64,000 nt of DNA from Saccharopolyspora spinosa NRRL 18395 (GCF_000194155.1 NZ_GL877881.1:450688-514687), one strand, 5' to 3'. Counted from the first letter of the stretch, positions 51,283 through 61,457 are shown. Translations and numbers: made by a program. The notes: generated by a model not told the origin, from the letters alone.

Positions 51283-52851
51283 GTGCTGATCCTGTCGTTC
51301 AAGGAAGGCCACGACGGCGCGGTCGCCGCCATCGAGGACGGACAGTTGCTGTTCTCCCTGGAGGCCGAGAAGGACTCCTACCCACGCTACGACCGGCTCA
51401 CCGCCGAATTGCTGCTGCGGGCCGCCGATCGGCTGCCCCGCCAACCCGATGTCGTCGCGGTCGGTGGCTGGGTGAAGGGCTGGCACTCCGTCGAGCCGCC
51501 GTCGCGCACCGGCTACTTCGGTACCGGGCCCGGTTCGGTCACCGACGAGCTCGGGCGGTTCTTCGGCCACGAGACGCGGATCTTCTCCTCGACCCACGAG
51601 CGCTCGCACATCATGACCGCTTACGGACTCGGGCCGGTGCCGACCGGGGAGCCCGCCTATTGCCTGGTGTGGGAGGGCAACATCGGCTCGTTCTACCGGA
51701 TCGACGAACGCGGCGAGGTCACCCACCTCAAGCACGTGCTCACCGACCCCGGCAACAAGTACGCGTACTTGTTCGCGGTGGCCGACCCGAAGTTCCCGGA
51801 CTTACCGGGGCATTTCCGGTTCCAGGACGCCGGCAAGCAGATGGCGTTGACCGGTTTCGCCGAGCAGGGTGCCGTGCTGCCGGAGGAGAAGGAGCTCATC
51901 GAGTTCCTTCTCGCCCAGGACGGCATCGTGCTCGGACTGCCCAAGGCCGATGTGGCGTGGTCGCCGTACCACAACGTCGGGATCCAGTCGCAGGAGTACA
52001 AGAACATCGCGGCGAAGCTCTCCGATGCGATCTTCGACCGGTTCTACGACTACGCGGCCCAGTACCTCACGGAGGGCCTGCCTCTGCTGATCTCCGGTGG
52101 CTGCGGGCTGAACTGCGAGTGGAACCGGCGCTGGGCCGAGTGCGGGCTGTTCCCGCAGGTGTTCGTACCGCCGTGCCCGAATGACAGCGGCTCCGCGCTC
52201 GGCACCGCTATCGACGCGCAGTTGCACCACACCGGGTCCGCGCAGGTCAGCTGGGACGTCTACGCCGGCGAGGAGTTCGTCGAGGACGCGACCTTCGACC
52301 CCGCGGTGTACGACGTACGACCCCTGGACCATGCCGCCGTCGCCAGGTTCTTGGAACAGGGCAACGTGATCGCCTGGGTGCAAGGACGCTACGAGATGGG
52401 GCCGCGTGCGCTGGGCAACCGCTCCCTCCTCGCCGCGCCGTTCAGCCGAGAGATGCACGAGCGGCTGAACACGATCAAGCAGCGCGAGGGCTACCGACCG
52501 ATCGCCCCGATCTGCCTGGAAAGCGACGCTCACAAGTGGTTCAGCGGGGCAATCCCGGACCCGCACATGCTCTACTTCAGTGACGTCCGCACCGACGCGC
52601 TGCAGGCGGTCACGCACGTCGACGGCACCGCACGCACCCAGACCGTCACACCGGAGCAGAATCCGCAGGCGGCGCGGCTGCTCACCGCGTTCCGGGAGAT
52701 CACCGGGTACAGCGTGCTGTGCAACACCTCCCTGAACTACTCGGGTCGTGGCTTCATCAACCGCACCAGGGATTTGATCGACTACGGCGAAAAGCACGGC
52801 CTGGACGGATACGTCGTCAACGGCACCTTCGCCACCCGGCGGCACTCGTGA
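51283..52851 (+). CDS. Carbamoyltransferase (NodU/TobZ family)
   Basis: This 522-residue enzyme should carbamoylate a hydroxyl or amino group using carbamoyl phosphate and ATP. It has both domains: an N-terminal ASKHA-like part with SFKEGHDGAVAAIEDGQ, HERSHIMTAYG and SGGCGLNCEWNRRW, CPNDSGSALGTAIDAQ, and a C-terminal YrdC-like part with MGPRALGNRSLLAAPF and REGYRPIAPICLE. The motif IMTAYG replaces the more usual HHxAHA-like stretch in part. A GTG start follows GAGGAG. It overlaps the NRPS gene by four bases, so the carbamoyl group is likely part of the peptide product. Confidence 0.87.
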   Translation: MLILSFKEGHDGAVAAIEDGQLLFSLEAEKDSYPRYDRLTAELLLRAADRLPRQPDVVAVGGWVKGWHSVEPPSRTGYFGTGPGSVTDELGRFFGHETRIFSSTHERSHIMTAYGLGPVPTGEPAYCLVWEGNIGSFYRIDERGEVTHLKHVLTDPGNKYAYLFAVADPKFPDLPGHFRFQDAGKQMALTGFAEQGAVLPEEKELIEFLLAQDGIVLGLPKADVAWSPYHNVGIQSQEYKNIAAKLSDAIFDRFYDYAAQYLTEGLPLLISGGCGLNCEWNRRWAECGLFPQVFVPPCPNDSGSALGTAIDAQLHHTGSAQVSWDVYAGEEFVEDATFDPAVYDVRPLDHAAVARFLEQGNVIAWVQGRYEMGPRALGNRSLLAAPFSREMHERLNTIKQREGYRPIAPICLESDAHKWFSGAIPDPHMLYFSDVRTDALQAVTHVDGTARTQTVTPEQNPQAARLLTAFREITGYSVLCNTSLNYSGRGFINRTRDLIDYGEKHGLDGYVVNGTFATRRHS

Positions 52852-55800
52852 GCGCACCGCCGACCACCACGACCTGCATCGCGCTCGCCAGGGCGCAGGC
52901 GGCGCGAGAGCCAGACGCACCGGCGGTGATCTGCGAGCGGGACGGGCGCACGCACCGGCTCAGCCACGGCGAACTGCACGGCCGGGCGAACCGGCTGGCC
53001 GCGGCGCTGCTGAGCACCGGCCTTCCTCGCGGAGCGCCGGTCGCGGTGCTCACCGCGCGGACCGAGTGGGCGATCTCCGCACTGCTCGGCGTCATGTCGG
53101 CCGGATTCGCGCACCTGCCGCTGACCACGGAATACCCGGTGGAGCGGATCCGGCTGCTGTTGAGCGAAAGCGGCTGCCGGGTGGTCGTCGCCGACGAAGC
53201 GGGACGGCAGGCGCTGGCGGGGCTCTGCGAGTTCCTGGAGCTCACCGTGCTCGCTCCCGACCAGTCCGACGCGCCCATGCCCGACGTGGTGCCGGAGCCC
53301 GGAGACATTGCGGCGCTGCTGTTCACCTCGGGTTCGACCGGCACCCCGAAGGGCGTGCTGGTCGAGCACGGCGGTCTGGCCAACTTGGTCGAGGGGTTGC
53401 AGGAGATGCTCTACGCCCCGCTGGGCGGGCGGACCGTTGAGGCGCTGTCCGCCCCGCTGGTGTTCGACGCGGCGCTCCAGCAGACGCTGTCCTGCCTGTC
53501 CAACGGCGGCACGCTGCTACTGATCGGGGACGCCGACCGGCGCGATCCGCGGCTCTTCCTGAATCTGATCGCACGGCACCGGGTCGGGCTGATCAACGTC
53601 GTCACGCCGTTCCTCGGTGCATTGGTCGACGCCGGGCTGGGCGAGGACGGCGGGCTCGCGCTGCGGCACGTGGTCACCGGCGGGCAGGCGGTACCGACCG
53701 CGGTGGTGCGTCGGCTGCTCGACCGGCCGGCTGGGCGGGATCTGGTGATCTGGAACATGTACGGCCCCACCGAGGCCACAGTGGACGCGACCTGCCTGCG
53801 GGTGGATCGGGAGACCCCGCTGCCGGGTAGCACCCTCGCTCTGGGCACCGCGCTGCCCGGTGTGACCGTCGACGTCCGCGACGAGCGGCTGGAACCGGTC
53901 GCACCCGGTGAGATCGGGGAGATATGCATCGGCGGCGCCGGCCTCGCCCGCGGCTACCTGCGCCCGACCCGGCCGGGCGCGGCTGGGTTCACCACCTTGG
54001 GCAGGGCGCGGATCTACCGCACCGGTGACCTCGGGCGGCTTGACGCGGACGGCGGGTTGCAGTTTCTCGGACGGCTGGACGACCAGTACAAGGTGCGCGG
54101 CTACCGCATAGAACCCGGCGAGATCGGGAACGTGCTGATGTCCTGCGCAGGCGTGACCGAGGCCGCGGTGGTGGCCGTGCCGGACGGGGCGGGCGACACC
54201 GACCTGGTCGCGTTCCACATCGCTGAGGACTCGGTATCTGATGAGGACGTGCGGGCGTACGCACGCGCCCAACTGCCGCCGTGGATGGTGCCGAGCCGGT
54301 TCCTGCGCAGGGCGGCGCTGCCGCACACACCGAACGGGAAGATCGACCGCGCGACCCTCGCGGACGAGGCCGCAGCGCTGCTGCCCACTGTGCACGACCC
54401 CGTCGCGGCGCTGCCCGCACCGGCCGAGATCGACGCCACCGAGATCGCCAGACTCTTCGACGCCGTGCTGGGCACCAGCGGGCTGTCCCCGGATGCGGAC
54501 TTCTTCGCCTCCGGCGGGCACAGTCTCAAAGCGATGCGGCTGGTCAACGCGATCTCAGCGCGCTGGCGGCGCATCGTCGCGCTGGGCACCGTCTACAGCC
54601 ACCCCAACCCCCGGGAACTTGCCCGCGCGATCAATGAGCAGGACCGTGTCGACGCCGCGCCGTCCGGACTCCCCCGGGCGGAGGTGGCCGAGGACTATCC
54701 GCTCTCCTATGCGCAGCAACGACTTTGGACACTGCACCAGCTCGGAGGCGCTCTGGCCTACAACGTGCCGATCGTGATGGAACAGGGCGAGGTGGACCGG
54801 GCCGCGCTGGAGGAAGCTCTGTCCACTGTGGTCGAGCGACACGAGAGTCTGCGGACCTCGTTTACCGTCCGCAGTGGCGAAGTCCGGCAGCGCGTGCACG
54901 CCGAGGGCGCCATCCCGCTGCGTACCGTCGACCTCTCCACCGCCGTTGACCCTCGGCAAGCCGCCGAGCAGGTGGTGCGGGACGACTGCGAGACCCCGTT
55001 CGACCTTGCCGACGCCCCGCTCGGCCGGGCGGTGCTGATCCGGTTGCCGGACCGGCGGAGCTGGCTGGTGCTCACCCTGCACCACATCATCTGCGACGGC
55101 TGGTCCATCGTCGTGCTGTCCCGGGAGCTCAACGAGGCCTACCGCGCGAGCCTCCACGGCACCCGGCCCGAGCTGCCGAAACTCCCCGCCCGCTACCGGG
55201 ATTTCGCGGTCTGGGACCGCGGCCGGGACCTCGCCTCCCGCGCGCCCGCCTGGCGCGAACGGCTGGCTGGAGTGCCCGACCACCTGCCGCTCCCGGTGGA
55301 CTTCTCCGGCTGGGATGAGCAGGACGTGTTCCGCGGCGGCACCCGCAGCCACACCTTCGATGAGGAGCTGTCCGCGCGGCTGCGGGTGCTGGCCACCGAC
55401 GCCGAATGCACGCCCGCCGCGGTGTTCCTCGGGTTGTTCGGCTGGCTGCTGCACCGGCTGACCGCGCTGGAGGACATCTGCATCGGGATGGGCACCGCCG
55501 CCCGCATCCACCCGGACATCGAGCGGCTGGTCGGTTTCTTCGTCAACGTCCTGCCGGTCCGGCTGTTCCCCGGACCGGACATGGACTTCCCGGAGCTGGT
55601 CGCGCACACCTCGGCGGCCCTGACCGCGGCGCTGGAGCAGCAGGACTGCCCGGTCGACGTGCTCGTGCAGGACCTGAACCCGAAGCGCACCGCAGGCACC
55701 CAGCCGCTGACCAACGTGATGTTCGCCTACCAGAACTTCGCCGACGTCTTCGCCGCCTCACCGGAGGGGCCTGGGAGCACCGACGGCGTCGCTGACGAGC

Positions 55801-56003
55801 TGTTCCTCGACCAGTCCAGGTTGGTCGAAATCCCCTTGGACACCGCCAAGTTCGACCTGACGCTCTACGTGCACGACACGGGCGGCGCGCTCCGGGTCGA
55901 GTTCGAGTACGACGGTCGGCTGTTCCGTCCCGGCACCGTCGACCGCTACCTGGCCGCGTTGGAGCGGCTGGCCCGAGCCGTCACATCGGAGGTCCGCGCG
56001 TGA
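52848..56003 (+). CDS. NRPS: adenylation, carrier and condensation domains (A-PCP-C)
   Basis: This 1051-residue synthetase activates a first amino acid and condenses it with a second. The A domain (about 1-510) has A3 LFTSGSTGTPKGV (159-170), A4 PLVFDAALQQ, A5 NMYGPTEATVD (303-313), A7 YRTGDLG, A8 DDQYKVRGYRIEPGE and A10 PNGKIDR. The carrier domain (about 525-600) has FFASGGHSLKAM with Ser559. The condensation domain (about 605-1050) has LHHIICDGWSI with the HHxxxDG box at 745-751. A4 retains the aspartate that binds the alpha-amino group; the substrate cannot be called without a specificity search. No MbtH gene is present. Confidence 0.93.
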   Translation: MSAPPTTTTCIALARAQAAREPDAPAVICERDGRTHRLSHGELHGRANRLAAALLSTGLPRGAPVAVLTARTEWAISALLGVMSAGFAHLPLTTEYPVERIRLLLSESGCRVVVADEAGRQALAGLCEFLELTVLAPDQSDAPMPDVVPEPGDIAALLFTSGSTGTPKGVLVEHGGLANLVEGLQEMLYAPLGGRTVEALSAPLVFDAALQQTLSCLSNGGTLLLIGDADRRDPRLFLNLIARHRVGLINVVTPFLGALVDAGLGEDGGLALRHVVTGGQAVPTAVVRRLLDRPAGRDLVIWNMYGPTEATVDATCLRVDRETPLPGSTLALGTALPGVTVDVRDERLEPVAPGEIGEICIGGAGLARGYLRPTRPGAAGFTTLGRARIYRTGDLGRLDADGGLQFLGRLDDQYKVRGYRIEPGEIGNVLMSCAGVTEAAVVAVPDGAGDTDLVAFHIAEDSVSDEDVRAYARAQLPPWMVPSRFLRRAALPHTPNGKIDRATLADEAAALLPTVHDPVAALPAPAEIDATEIARLFDAVLGTSGLSPDADFFASGGHSLKAMRLVNAISARWRRIVALGTVYSHPNPRELARAINEQDRVDAAPSGLPRAEVAEDYPLSYAQQRLWTLHQLGGALAYNVPIVMEQGEVDRAALEEALSTVVERHESLRTSFTVRSGEVRQRVHAEGAIPLRTVDLSTAVDPRQAAEQVVRDDCETPFDLADAPLGRAVLIRLPDRRSWLVLTLHHIICDGWSIVVLSRELNEAYRASLHGTRPELPKLPARYRDFAVWDRGRDLASRAPAWRERLAGVPDHLPLPVDFSGWDEQDVFRGGTRSHTFDEELSARLRVLATDAECTPAAVFLGLFGWLLHRLTALEDICIGMGTAARIHPDIERLVGFFVNVLPVRLFPGPDMDFPELVAHTSAALTAALEQQDCPVDVLVQDLNPKRTAGTQPLTNVMFAYQNFADVFAASPEGPGSTDGVADELFLDQSRLVEIPLDTAKFDLTLYVHDTGGALRVEFEYDGRLFRPGTVDRYLAALERLARAVTSEVRA

Positions 56004-59000
56004 AACTGTCCGACATCCAGCTGTGGGAAGCCGACGACGAGGCCGCCGACGCCGCGCGTATCGCAAACGCCACCGCACGCCCATTTCCCGCCGACCGCAC
56101 CGTCGGCGAGCTGTTCGCCGAGCAGGTAGCCGCGACCCCGGACGAGGTGGCCGTGGTCGACGGCCCCGCCCGGCACACCTATGTCGAGGTCGCCGCGGAC
56201 GCCGACCTGCTCGCGCGCTTCCTCGTTGACCAGGGCGTGCAACCTGGCGTGCACGTCGGGGTGCTGCTCCGCCGCTCCTACCGGCTGGTCGTGGCGATGC
56301 TCGCGGTGCTCAAAGCGGGCGGTGCCTACGTGCCGCTGAACCCCGAACTACCCAGTGCGCGGCTGCACTCACTGATGCGGGACACCGGCCCCCTGGTGCT
56401 GATCTCGGAACGGGAGCTGGTCGCCGCCTACAACGACCTGTTCTGGAACAGCGCACCCACCCGTGCCTGCATCTGCGTGGACTCCACCGACGTACTCACC
56501 GAGTTGGAGCCGGCGGGCACCCGGATGAGCCTGGAGCTGTGGAACTACGTCGCCGACCACGCTGACGACCCGATCTCGGCGAACGGCTGGCGCAGCCCGT
56601 ACACCGGGGCACGCATCAGCGACCAGACGCTGAACACCTATGTGCGGGCTACCGCGGGAAAGATCGCGGACTACCTGGGCCCAGCCAAGGCAATGCTGGA
56701 AATCGGGTGCGGTACCGGCACCACACTGCGCGGACTCGCGCCGCGAGTGGGGCGCTACGTCGGCATCGACCCGGCCGCCGGGGTACTGCGCTGGGCCGAG
56801 CGGGCGCGCGAGGAGGAGGGACTGGACAACGTCTCACTGCACGAACTCGGTGCGCTGAACCTCGACGAGCTGCCGCCCGGCTCGGACGGCCCGTTCGACA
56901 TCGTGGTGTTCAACAGCGTGGTGCAGAGTTTCGGCGGGGTGAATTACCTGCGCACCGTGCTGCGCGAGGCCATCGGTCGGGTCGGCGAGCGCGGCGCGGT
57001 CTACCTCGGGCACGTGTGGGACGCCGCACGCCGTGAAGAGTTCCTCGCTTCGTTGGCCGCCCGGCACAGGCCCGAGCACGGCGGGCGGCCGATGTCCGCA
57101 GCGGACGCGTTGTTCATCCCATCGGCGTTCTTCGATGACCTGCCGAACCACTTTCCGGAGTTGTCGGCCGTCGAGGTCACGCCGATGGCATTCCACGACG
57201 AAGAGCTGACCACCTACGCCTACGACGTGTTGCTGCACGTCGACCGCACGGCCACGGCCCGCCGCCGACCCGCGCCAGCGAAGATCCAGTACGACACCCA
57301 GGCGCTGAACACCCTGGCCGCGGTCCGCCCGCCGGTGAACCGGCACTCACCCGACGCCACCGCCTACGTCATCCAGACCTCCGGCTCCACCGGCGCTCCC
57401 AAAAGCGTCGCGGTGGGAATGCGGTCGCTGGTCAACCTGCTGTGGTGGTATCGGGACTTCTGCGAGCTGGACGTGGGCGGCCGAGTTGCGCAGATCATCA
57501 CCTGCGGCTTCGACGCGTCGATCAAGAACTACCTGGCCCCGCTGGTCTCCGGCGCGGCCGTGGTGCTCGCACCCGACGCGGCCTACGACCCGCGAGTGCT
57601 GCTAGAGCTGGTGGATCGCGACGAGGTCACAGTGCTCAACCCGGGTGTGCCCTCGGCGGTGTATCCGCTGCTGGACCTCGCCGCCGCGGACGGCTTCCGG
57701 GCGTTGCGCTCGTTGCGGCACCTGGCGCTCGGCGGTGAGACGCCGGACCTGGCGCGGCTGCTCCCGTGGCTGGATTCCGGCGCGTGCAAGGCGAAGGTCC
57801 ACAACATCTACGGGCCGACCGAGGCCACCGACATCGCGTGCACCGCGGAGATCGCCCCAGCCACCGCCGCCGAGGGCGGACCGGTGCGGATCGGTTTCCC
57901 GATCCCGAACGTCTCCGCGCACGTGCTCGACCGGCACCTCATCGAGCAGCCGGCCGGTATCGTCGGCGAACTGTACCTGGCAGGCACCGGGCTGGCCGCC
58001 GGTTATCTGTCAGACCCCGAGCTCACTGCGGAGAAGTTCACGACGGACTCTCCCGCACTGCCCGGTCAGCGGCTATACCGCACCGGCGACCGCGCTCGGC
58101 GGCTGCCGGACGGTTCCCTGGTGCTGGTAGGACGGATGGACACGCAGGTCAAGCTGCTCGGCCACCGCACCGAACTCGGCGAGGTGGAGCAGAAGCTGAG
58201 CGAACTGCCTGGTGTGCGGGAGGCTGCCGCAGTGGTCCGCCCAGTGCCCGGTTCCGACGAACTGCGGCTGTGCGGCTACGTCCTGCCCGAGCCGGGCGCC
58301 GAGCCGGACACCCTCGGTCTGCGCGCGGCGCTGACCCGGTTCCTGCCGGCCGCGGCGGTGCCAGCGGACGTCGTGGTGGTGGAGAGCTGGCCGCGCAACG
58401 CGAACGGCAAGATCGACCGGAACGCGCTGCCATCCCCCGAACAGGCCCGCCGGGCCGCCGCGCGGCCGCCGCGCACCGAGACCGAGCGGGTCCTCTTGCC
58501 GCTGTGGCACGAGGTGCTGGCCGACGACACGGTCTCGCTGGAAGAGAACTTCTTCGTCGCTGGCGGGCACAGCCTCGGCGCGGCGTTGCTGGCCATCCGT
58601 ATCCGCGAGGAGCTGCACCGCGATGTGTCGATTGTGGACGTATATCGGGCGCAGACCGCGGCTGCGCTGGCAAAGCTCATCGACCAGCGCCCGGCGGCCG
58701 ACAGCCCGCTGAAACTCCTCGCCGACGGCGAAGGCAACGCGGTGTACTGCTTCCCACCGATCGCCGGGCATTCCTGGGCGATGGCAGGGTTCGCACAGCA
58801 TCTCGGGTTTCGCTGCTACGGCTTCGACTTCCCCTTCGACGCCGGCACCGACGCGGCCGGAACAGCGGCAGAGCTGATCACCGCGACCCGGGTACGCGGC
58901 CCGCGGTTCCTGGTCGGCTACTCCGCCGGTGGTGTGTTCGCGGCCGCCACCGCGCTGGCGCTGCGGAACCGCGGCGAGCGGGTCGACGGGCTGGTGCTGC

Positions 59001-59431
59001 TTGACTCCAAACCCCCGCAGCAGCGCGAACCGGCCTCCGGCACGACGGCCGCGAAGATGGTGCAGGAGGTCCTGTCCGACCCGAACCTCGCCGCGCACGT
59101 CCGGCAGACAGGCCGCGAGCGCGTCGCCGCCGTCGTCGAACGCTACGCCCGCTGGTACGCGGGCGTCCCCGTGCCACCAGAACTGGACACCGATGTGCTG
59201 CTGTTGGTCGCCGACGGCGATGACACCTCCTGGGCCGCCGACTGGCAGCGGCTGACCACCGGCGAAGTCCGGGTGCAGACCGGCACTGGCGGCCACGCCG
59301 ACCTGCTGTCGGGCACCAACGCGGTCGCCAACGCGGACCCCGTCCGCACCTGGCTCGCGCAGCGCAGCAGCACCACCGACGAAGTTCGCATGATCGGCCC
59401 CGGCATCCCCGAGCTCCACGCCGAGTACTAG
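56000..59431 (+). CDS. NRPS: methyltransferase-interrupted adenylation, carrier and thioesterase (A-MT-A-PCP-TE)
   Basis: This 1143-residue synthetase adds the last amino acid and releases the product. The A domain starts normally to A2 (MLAVLKAGGAYVPLNPE, about 100-116), then a SAM methyltransferase fills about residues 175-415 with motif I LEIGCGTGTT (233-242) and GRYVGIDPAAGVL. The A domain resumes at A3 QTSGSTGAPKSV (459-470), A4 CGFDASIKNY, A5 NIYGPTEATD, A7 YRTGDRA, A8 DTQVKLLGHRTELGE and A10 NGKIDR. A carrier (FFVAGGHSLGAALL) and a thioesterase with GYSAGG follow. In studied interrupted A domains an A2-A3 insertion goes with side-chain O- or S-methylation. It overlaps the previous stop by four bases. 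Confidence 0.93.
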   Translation: MKLSDIQLWEADDEAADAARIANATARPFPADRTVGELFAEQVAATPDEVAVVDGPARHTYVEVAADADLLARFLVDQGVQPGVHVGVLLRRSYRLVVAMLAVLKAGGAYVPLNPELPSARLHSLMRDTGPLVLISERELVAAYNDLFWNSAPTRACICVDSTDVLTELEPAGTRMSLELWNYVADHADDPISANGWRSPYTGARISDQTLNTYVRATAGKIADYLGPAKAMLEIGCGTGTTLRGLAPRVGRYVGIDPAAGVLRWAERAREEEGLDNVSLHELGALNLDELPPGSDGPFDIVVFNSVVQSFGGVNYLRTVLREAIGRVGERGAVYLGHVWDAARREEFLASLAARHRPEHGGRPMSAADALFIPSAFFDDLPNHFPELSAVEVTPMAFHDEELTTYAYDVLLHVDRTATARRRPAPAKIQYDTQALNTLAAVRPPVNRHSPDATAYVIQTSGSTGAPKSVAVGMRSLVNLLWWYRDFCELDVGGRVAQIITCGFDASIKNYLAPLVSGAAVVLAPDAAYDPRVLLELVDRDEVTVLNPGVPSAVYPLLDLAAADGFRALRSLRHLALGGETPDLARLLPWLDSGACKAKVHNIYGPTEATDIACTAEIAPATAAEGGPVRIGFPIPNVSAHVLDRHLIEQPAGIVGELYLAGTGLAAGYLSDPELTAEKFTTDSPALPGQRLYRTGDRARRLPDGSLVLVGRMDTQVKLLGHRTELGEVEQKLSELPGVREAAAVVRPVPGSDELRLCGYVLPEPGAEPDTLGLRAALTRFLPAAAVPADVVVVESWPRNANGKIDRNALPSPEQARRAAARPPRTETERVLLPLWHEVLADDTVSLEENFFVAGGHSLGAALLAIRIREELHRDVSIVDVYRAQTAAALAKLIDQRPAADSPLKLLADGEGNAVYCFPPIAGHSWAMAGFAQHLGFRCYGFDFPFDAGTDAAGTAAELITATRVRGPRFLVGYSAGGVFAAATALALRNRGERVDGLVLLDSKPPQQREPASGTTAAKMVQEVLSDPNLAAHVRQTGRERVAAVVERYARWYAGVPVPPELDTDVLLLVADGDDTSWAADWQRLTTGEVRVQTGTGGHADLLSGTNAVANADPVRTWLAQRSSTTDEVRMIGPGIPELHAEY

Positions 59432-59457
59432 CCGACACCCTGCCCCCACATCAGTCC

Positions 59458-59478
59458 CGCCCCGACCGGTTCGGGGCG
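59458..59478 (+). terminator. GC-rich hairpin between the NRPS and B12 radical SAM genes
   Basis: CGCCCCGA and TCGGGGCG form an eight-base stem with a five-base loop, 27 bases after the NRPS stop and 17 before the next ATG. No T-run follows, so it could weaken rather than stop transcription. Confidence 0.4.
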
Positions 59479-59495
59479 CTACGAAACGTGCGCTC

Positions 59496-61457
59496 ATGAC
59501 GAAGATGATCAAGGTCGCGCTGGTTCAGCAGGGCGTCTGGCACATGGCGAAGGAATCGATGCCGCTGGCCGCAGGCTACCTCGCGACGATGACCCGCGAG
59601 CAGCTCGGCGAACACTGCGATGTGCGGATCTTCAACGCGTCTGGCTCGATGACCCCGCTGGAGATGGCGGTGGACATCCTGCGGGACGGGGTGCCCGACG
59701 TGATCGGGTTCTCCGTGCTCGGTTGGAACGTGCGCCAGTTCGCGTCGGTGGCTGAGACTGTCAAGCAGGCCAACCCAGAGGCCGTCGTGGTCTTCGGCGG
59801 AAACCACGTGGCCAACCAGTCCGAACGGGTGCTTCGCCGGGACGTCGCCGTGGACGTCGTGGTCAACGGCGAAGGCGAAATCACCTTCGTCGAGCTGCTG
59901 CGGGCGGTGCTGGAGGGCACCTCGTATGCGAATGTCCGCGGCATCTCCTACCGCGGTGAGGACGGCTCGATCGTCACCACCGAGGAACAGCCACGGCTCG
60001 ACGACCTAGACGTGATCCCCTCTCCGATCCTCACCGGCGCGCTGCCGCTGGTCGACGAGCGCGGCGAGTTCCGCTACGACGTCGCGCTGATGGAGACCAA
60101 CCGCGGTTGCCCCTACCACTGCTCGTTCTGCTTCTGGGGCGGCGCGGTGGGCCAGAAAGTTCGCGCGTTCTCCCGCGAACGGCTGCGGGCCGAACTGGAG
60201 GTGCTGGCCAAGGCGAAGGCGCACACGGTCGTGCTCTGCGACGCCAACTTCGGGATGCTGCGCCAGGACATGGAGTTCATCGAGGACTTCATCGAGGTCC
60301 GCGACCGGTACGGCTACCCTCGGGCGCTCGAGACCTCCTGGGCGAAGAACAAGTCCAAGGTGTTCCGCGACATCGTTCGCCGGATGCGCGAGGTGGGCCT
60401 GGGCAGCTCGTTCACACTCGCCCTGCAGACGCTGAACGACTCCGTGCTGGACCTGATGAACCGCCGCAACATGAAGATCAACCAGTGGAGAGAACTGGCG
60501 GAGTGGTTGGCCGCCGAAGGGCTGGACTGCTACGCCGAGCTGATCTGGGGCGTGCCCGGCGAGACCCCGGAGTCCTTCCTCGAGGGCTACGACGAGCTCG
60601 CCAAGCACGTCTCCCGCATCGCCGCCTACCCGCTACTGCTGTTGCCTAACACGGACTTCTCCGATCGGCGGGAACTGCACGGCTTCATCACGGTGCGCGG
60701 GCAGCGGGACGACTTCGAATACGTGCTCTCGGCCCGCGGGATCTCGTTGGAGGAGAACATCCGGATGCAGCGCTTCCTGTTCTGGGCACGGCTGCTGGCT
60801 GAGAACCTGGTGCTGCGCGAGGTCTGGCCGGTGTTCCGCGCCGTGCTCGGCTGGACCCAGTCCACCTGCATACTCTCACTGGCCGGCTTCGTCGAGGCAC
60901 AGCAGGGCCACCTGGGAGCCGCACTGCTGCGCCAGGCGGCGGAGAGCTCCACCGCCGACCCGGATTCGCTAGCCCCCGCGCTGGAGTACTGTTTCGCCAC
61001 CAAGGAGTTCGCCGAGCTCGTCGAGCAGTGGTGGATCAGCACCGTCGAACCTGCGGCCCCCGTGCAGTGGCGTTGGGCACTGCAGGAGGTGGTCCGCTAC
61101 GACCTGGACACCCGCCCGCTGCCGGAGCCGGTGCGTCGCGGCCTGCACGACGCGGAGCTGATCAGCGTCGATGGCGAAGACCATTGGTCGGTTGAACGCA
61201 CTTACCGCCTGGACGTCCCCGCGCTCGCGCGTTCCGCCCGGGAGCACGGCGAGGTACCCGAGCCGATCCCCGACGACCACCACGTCCGCCTGCTGTACAA
61301 GCACGGCTTCGCCGAACTCGTCCGCTCCACCAACCACGAGGAAACCGCGCACTTCGTCGCCCGCCCAGACCCCGTACCCGCCCCCGCCGCACACCTGCTG
61401 CCCCACAGCAGCCAGCCGGAGCGCCCAGCCGCCCGGCCGGGAAACCACGTGTCCTAA
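59496..61457 (+). CDS. Cobalamin-dependent radical SAM enzyme (KedN5-like C-methyltransferase)
   Basis: This 653-residue enzyme has an N-terminal B12-binding Rossmann domain (residues about 5-140: VALVQQGVWHMAKESMPLAA, DVIGFSVLGWN, VVVFGGNHVANQS, VVNGEGEITFVELL) without the DxHxxG motif, then a radical SAM core with CPYHCSFC (205-212), LCDANFGMLRQDMEFIEDF and YAELIWGVPGETPESF. The 200-residue C-terminal domain is helical. Related enzymes such as KedN5 methylate unactivated carbons with methylcobalamin. The ribosome-binding site is weak. Last gene of the cluster; it probably C-methylates a precursor or the product. Confidence 0.87.
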   Translation: MTKMIKVALVQQGVWHMAKESMPLAAGYLATMTREQLGEHCDVRIFNASGSMTPLEMAVDILRDGVPDVIGFSVLGWNVRQFASVAETVKQANPEAVVVFGGNHVANQSERVLRRDVAVDVVVNGEGEITFVELLRAVLEGTSYANVRGISYRGEDGSIVTTEEQPRLDDLDVIPSPILTGALPLVDERGEFRYDVALMETNRGCPYHCSFCFWGGAVGQKVRAFSRERLRAELEVLAKAKAHTVVLCDANFGMLRQDMEFIEDFIEVRDRYGYPRALETSWAKNKSKVFRDIVRRMREVGLGSSFTLALQTLNDSVLDLMNRRNMKINQWRELAEWLAAEGLDCYAELIWGVPGETPESFLEGYDELAKHVSRIAAYPLLLLPNTDFSDRRELHGFITVRGQRDDFEYVLSARGISLEENIRMQRFLFWARLLAENLVLREVWPVFRAVLGWTQSTCILSLAGFVEAQQGHLGAALLRQAAESSTADPDSLAPALEYCFATKEFAELVEQWWISTVEPAAPVQWRWALQEVVRYDLDTRPLPEPVRRGLHDAELISVDGEDHWSVERTYRLDVPALARSAREHGEVPEPIPDDHHVRLLYKHGFAELVRSTNHEETAHFVARPDPVPAPAAHLLPHSSQPERPAARPGNHVS

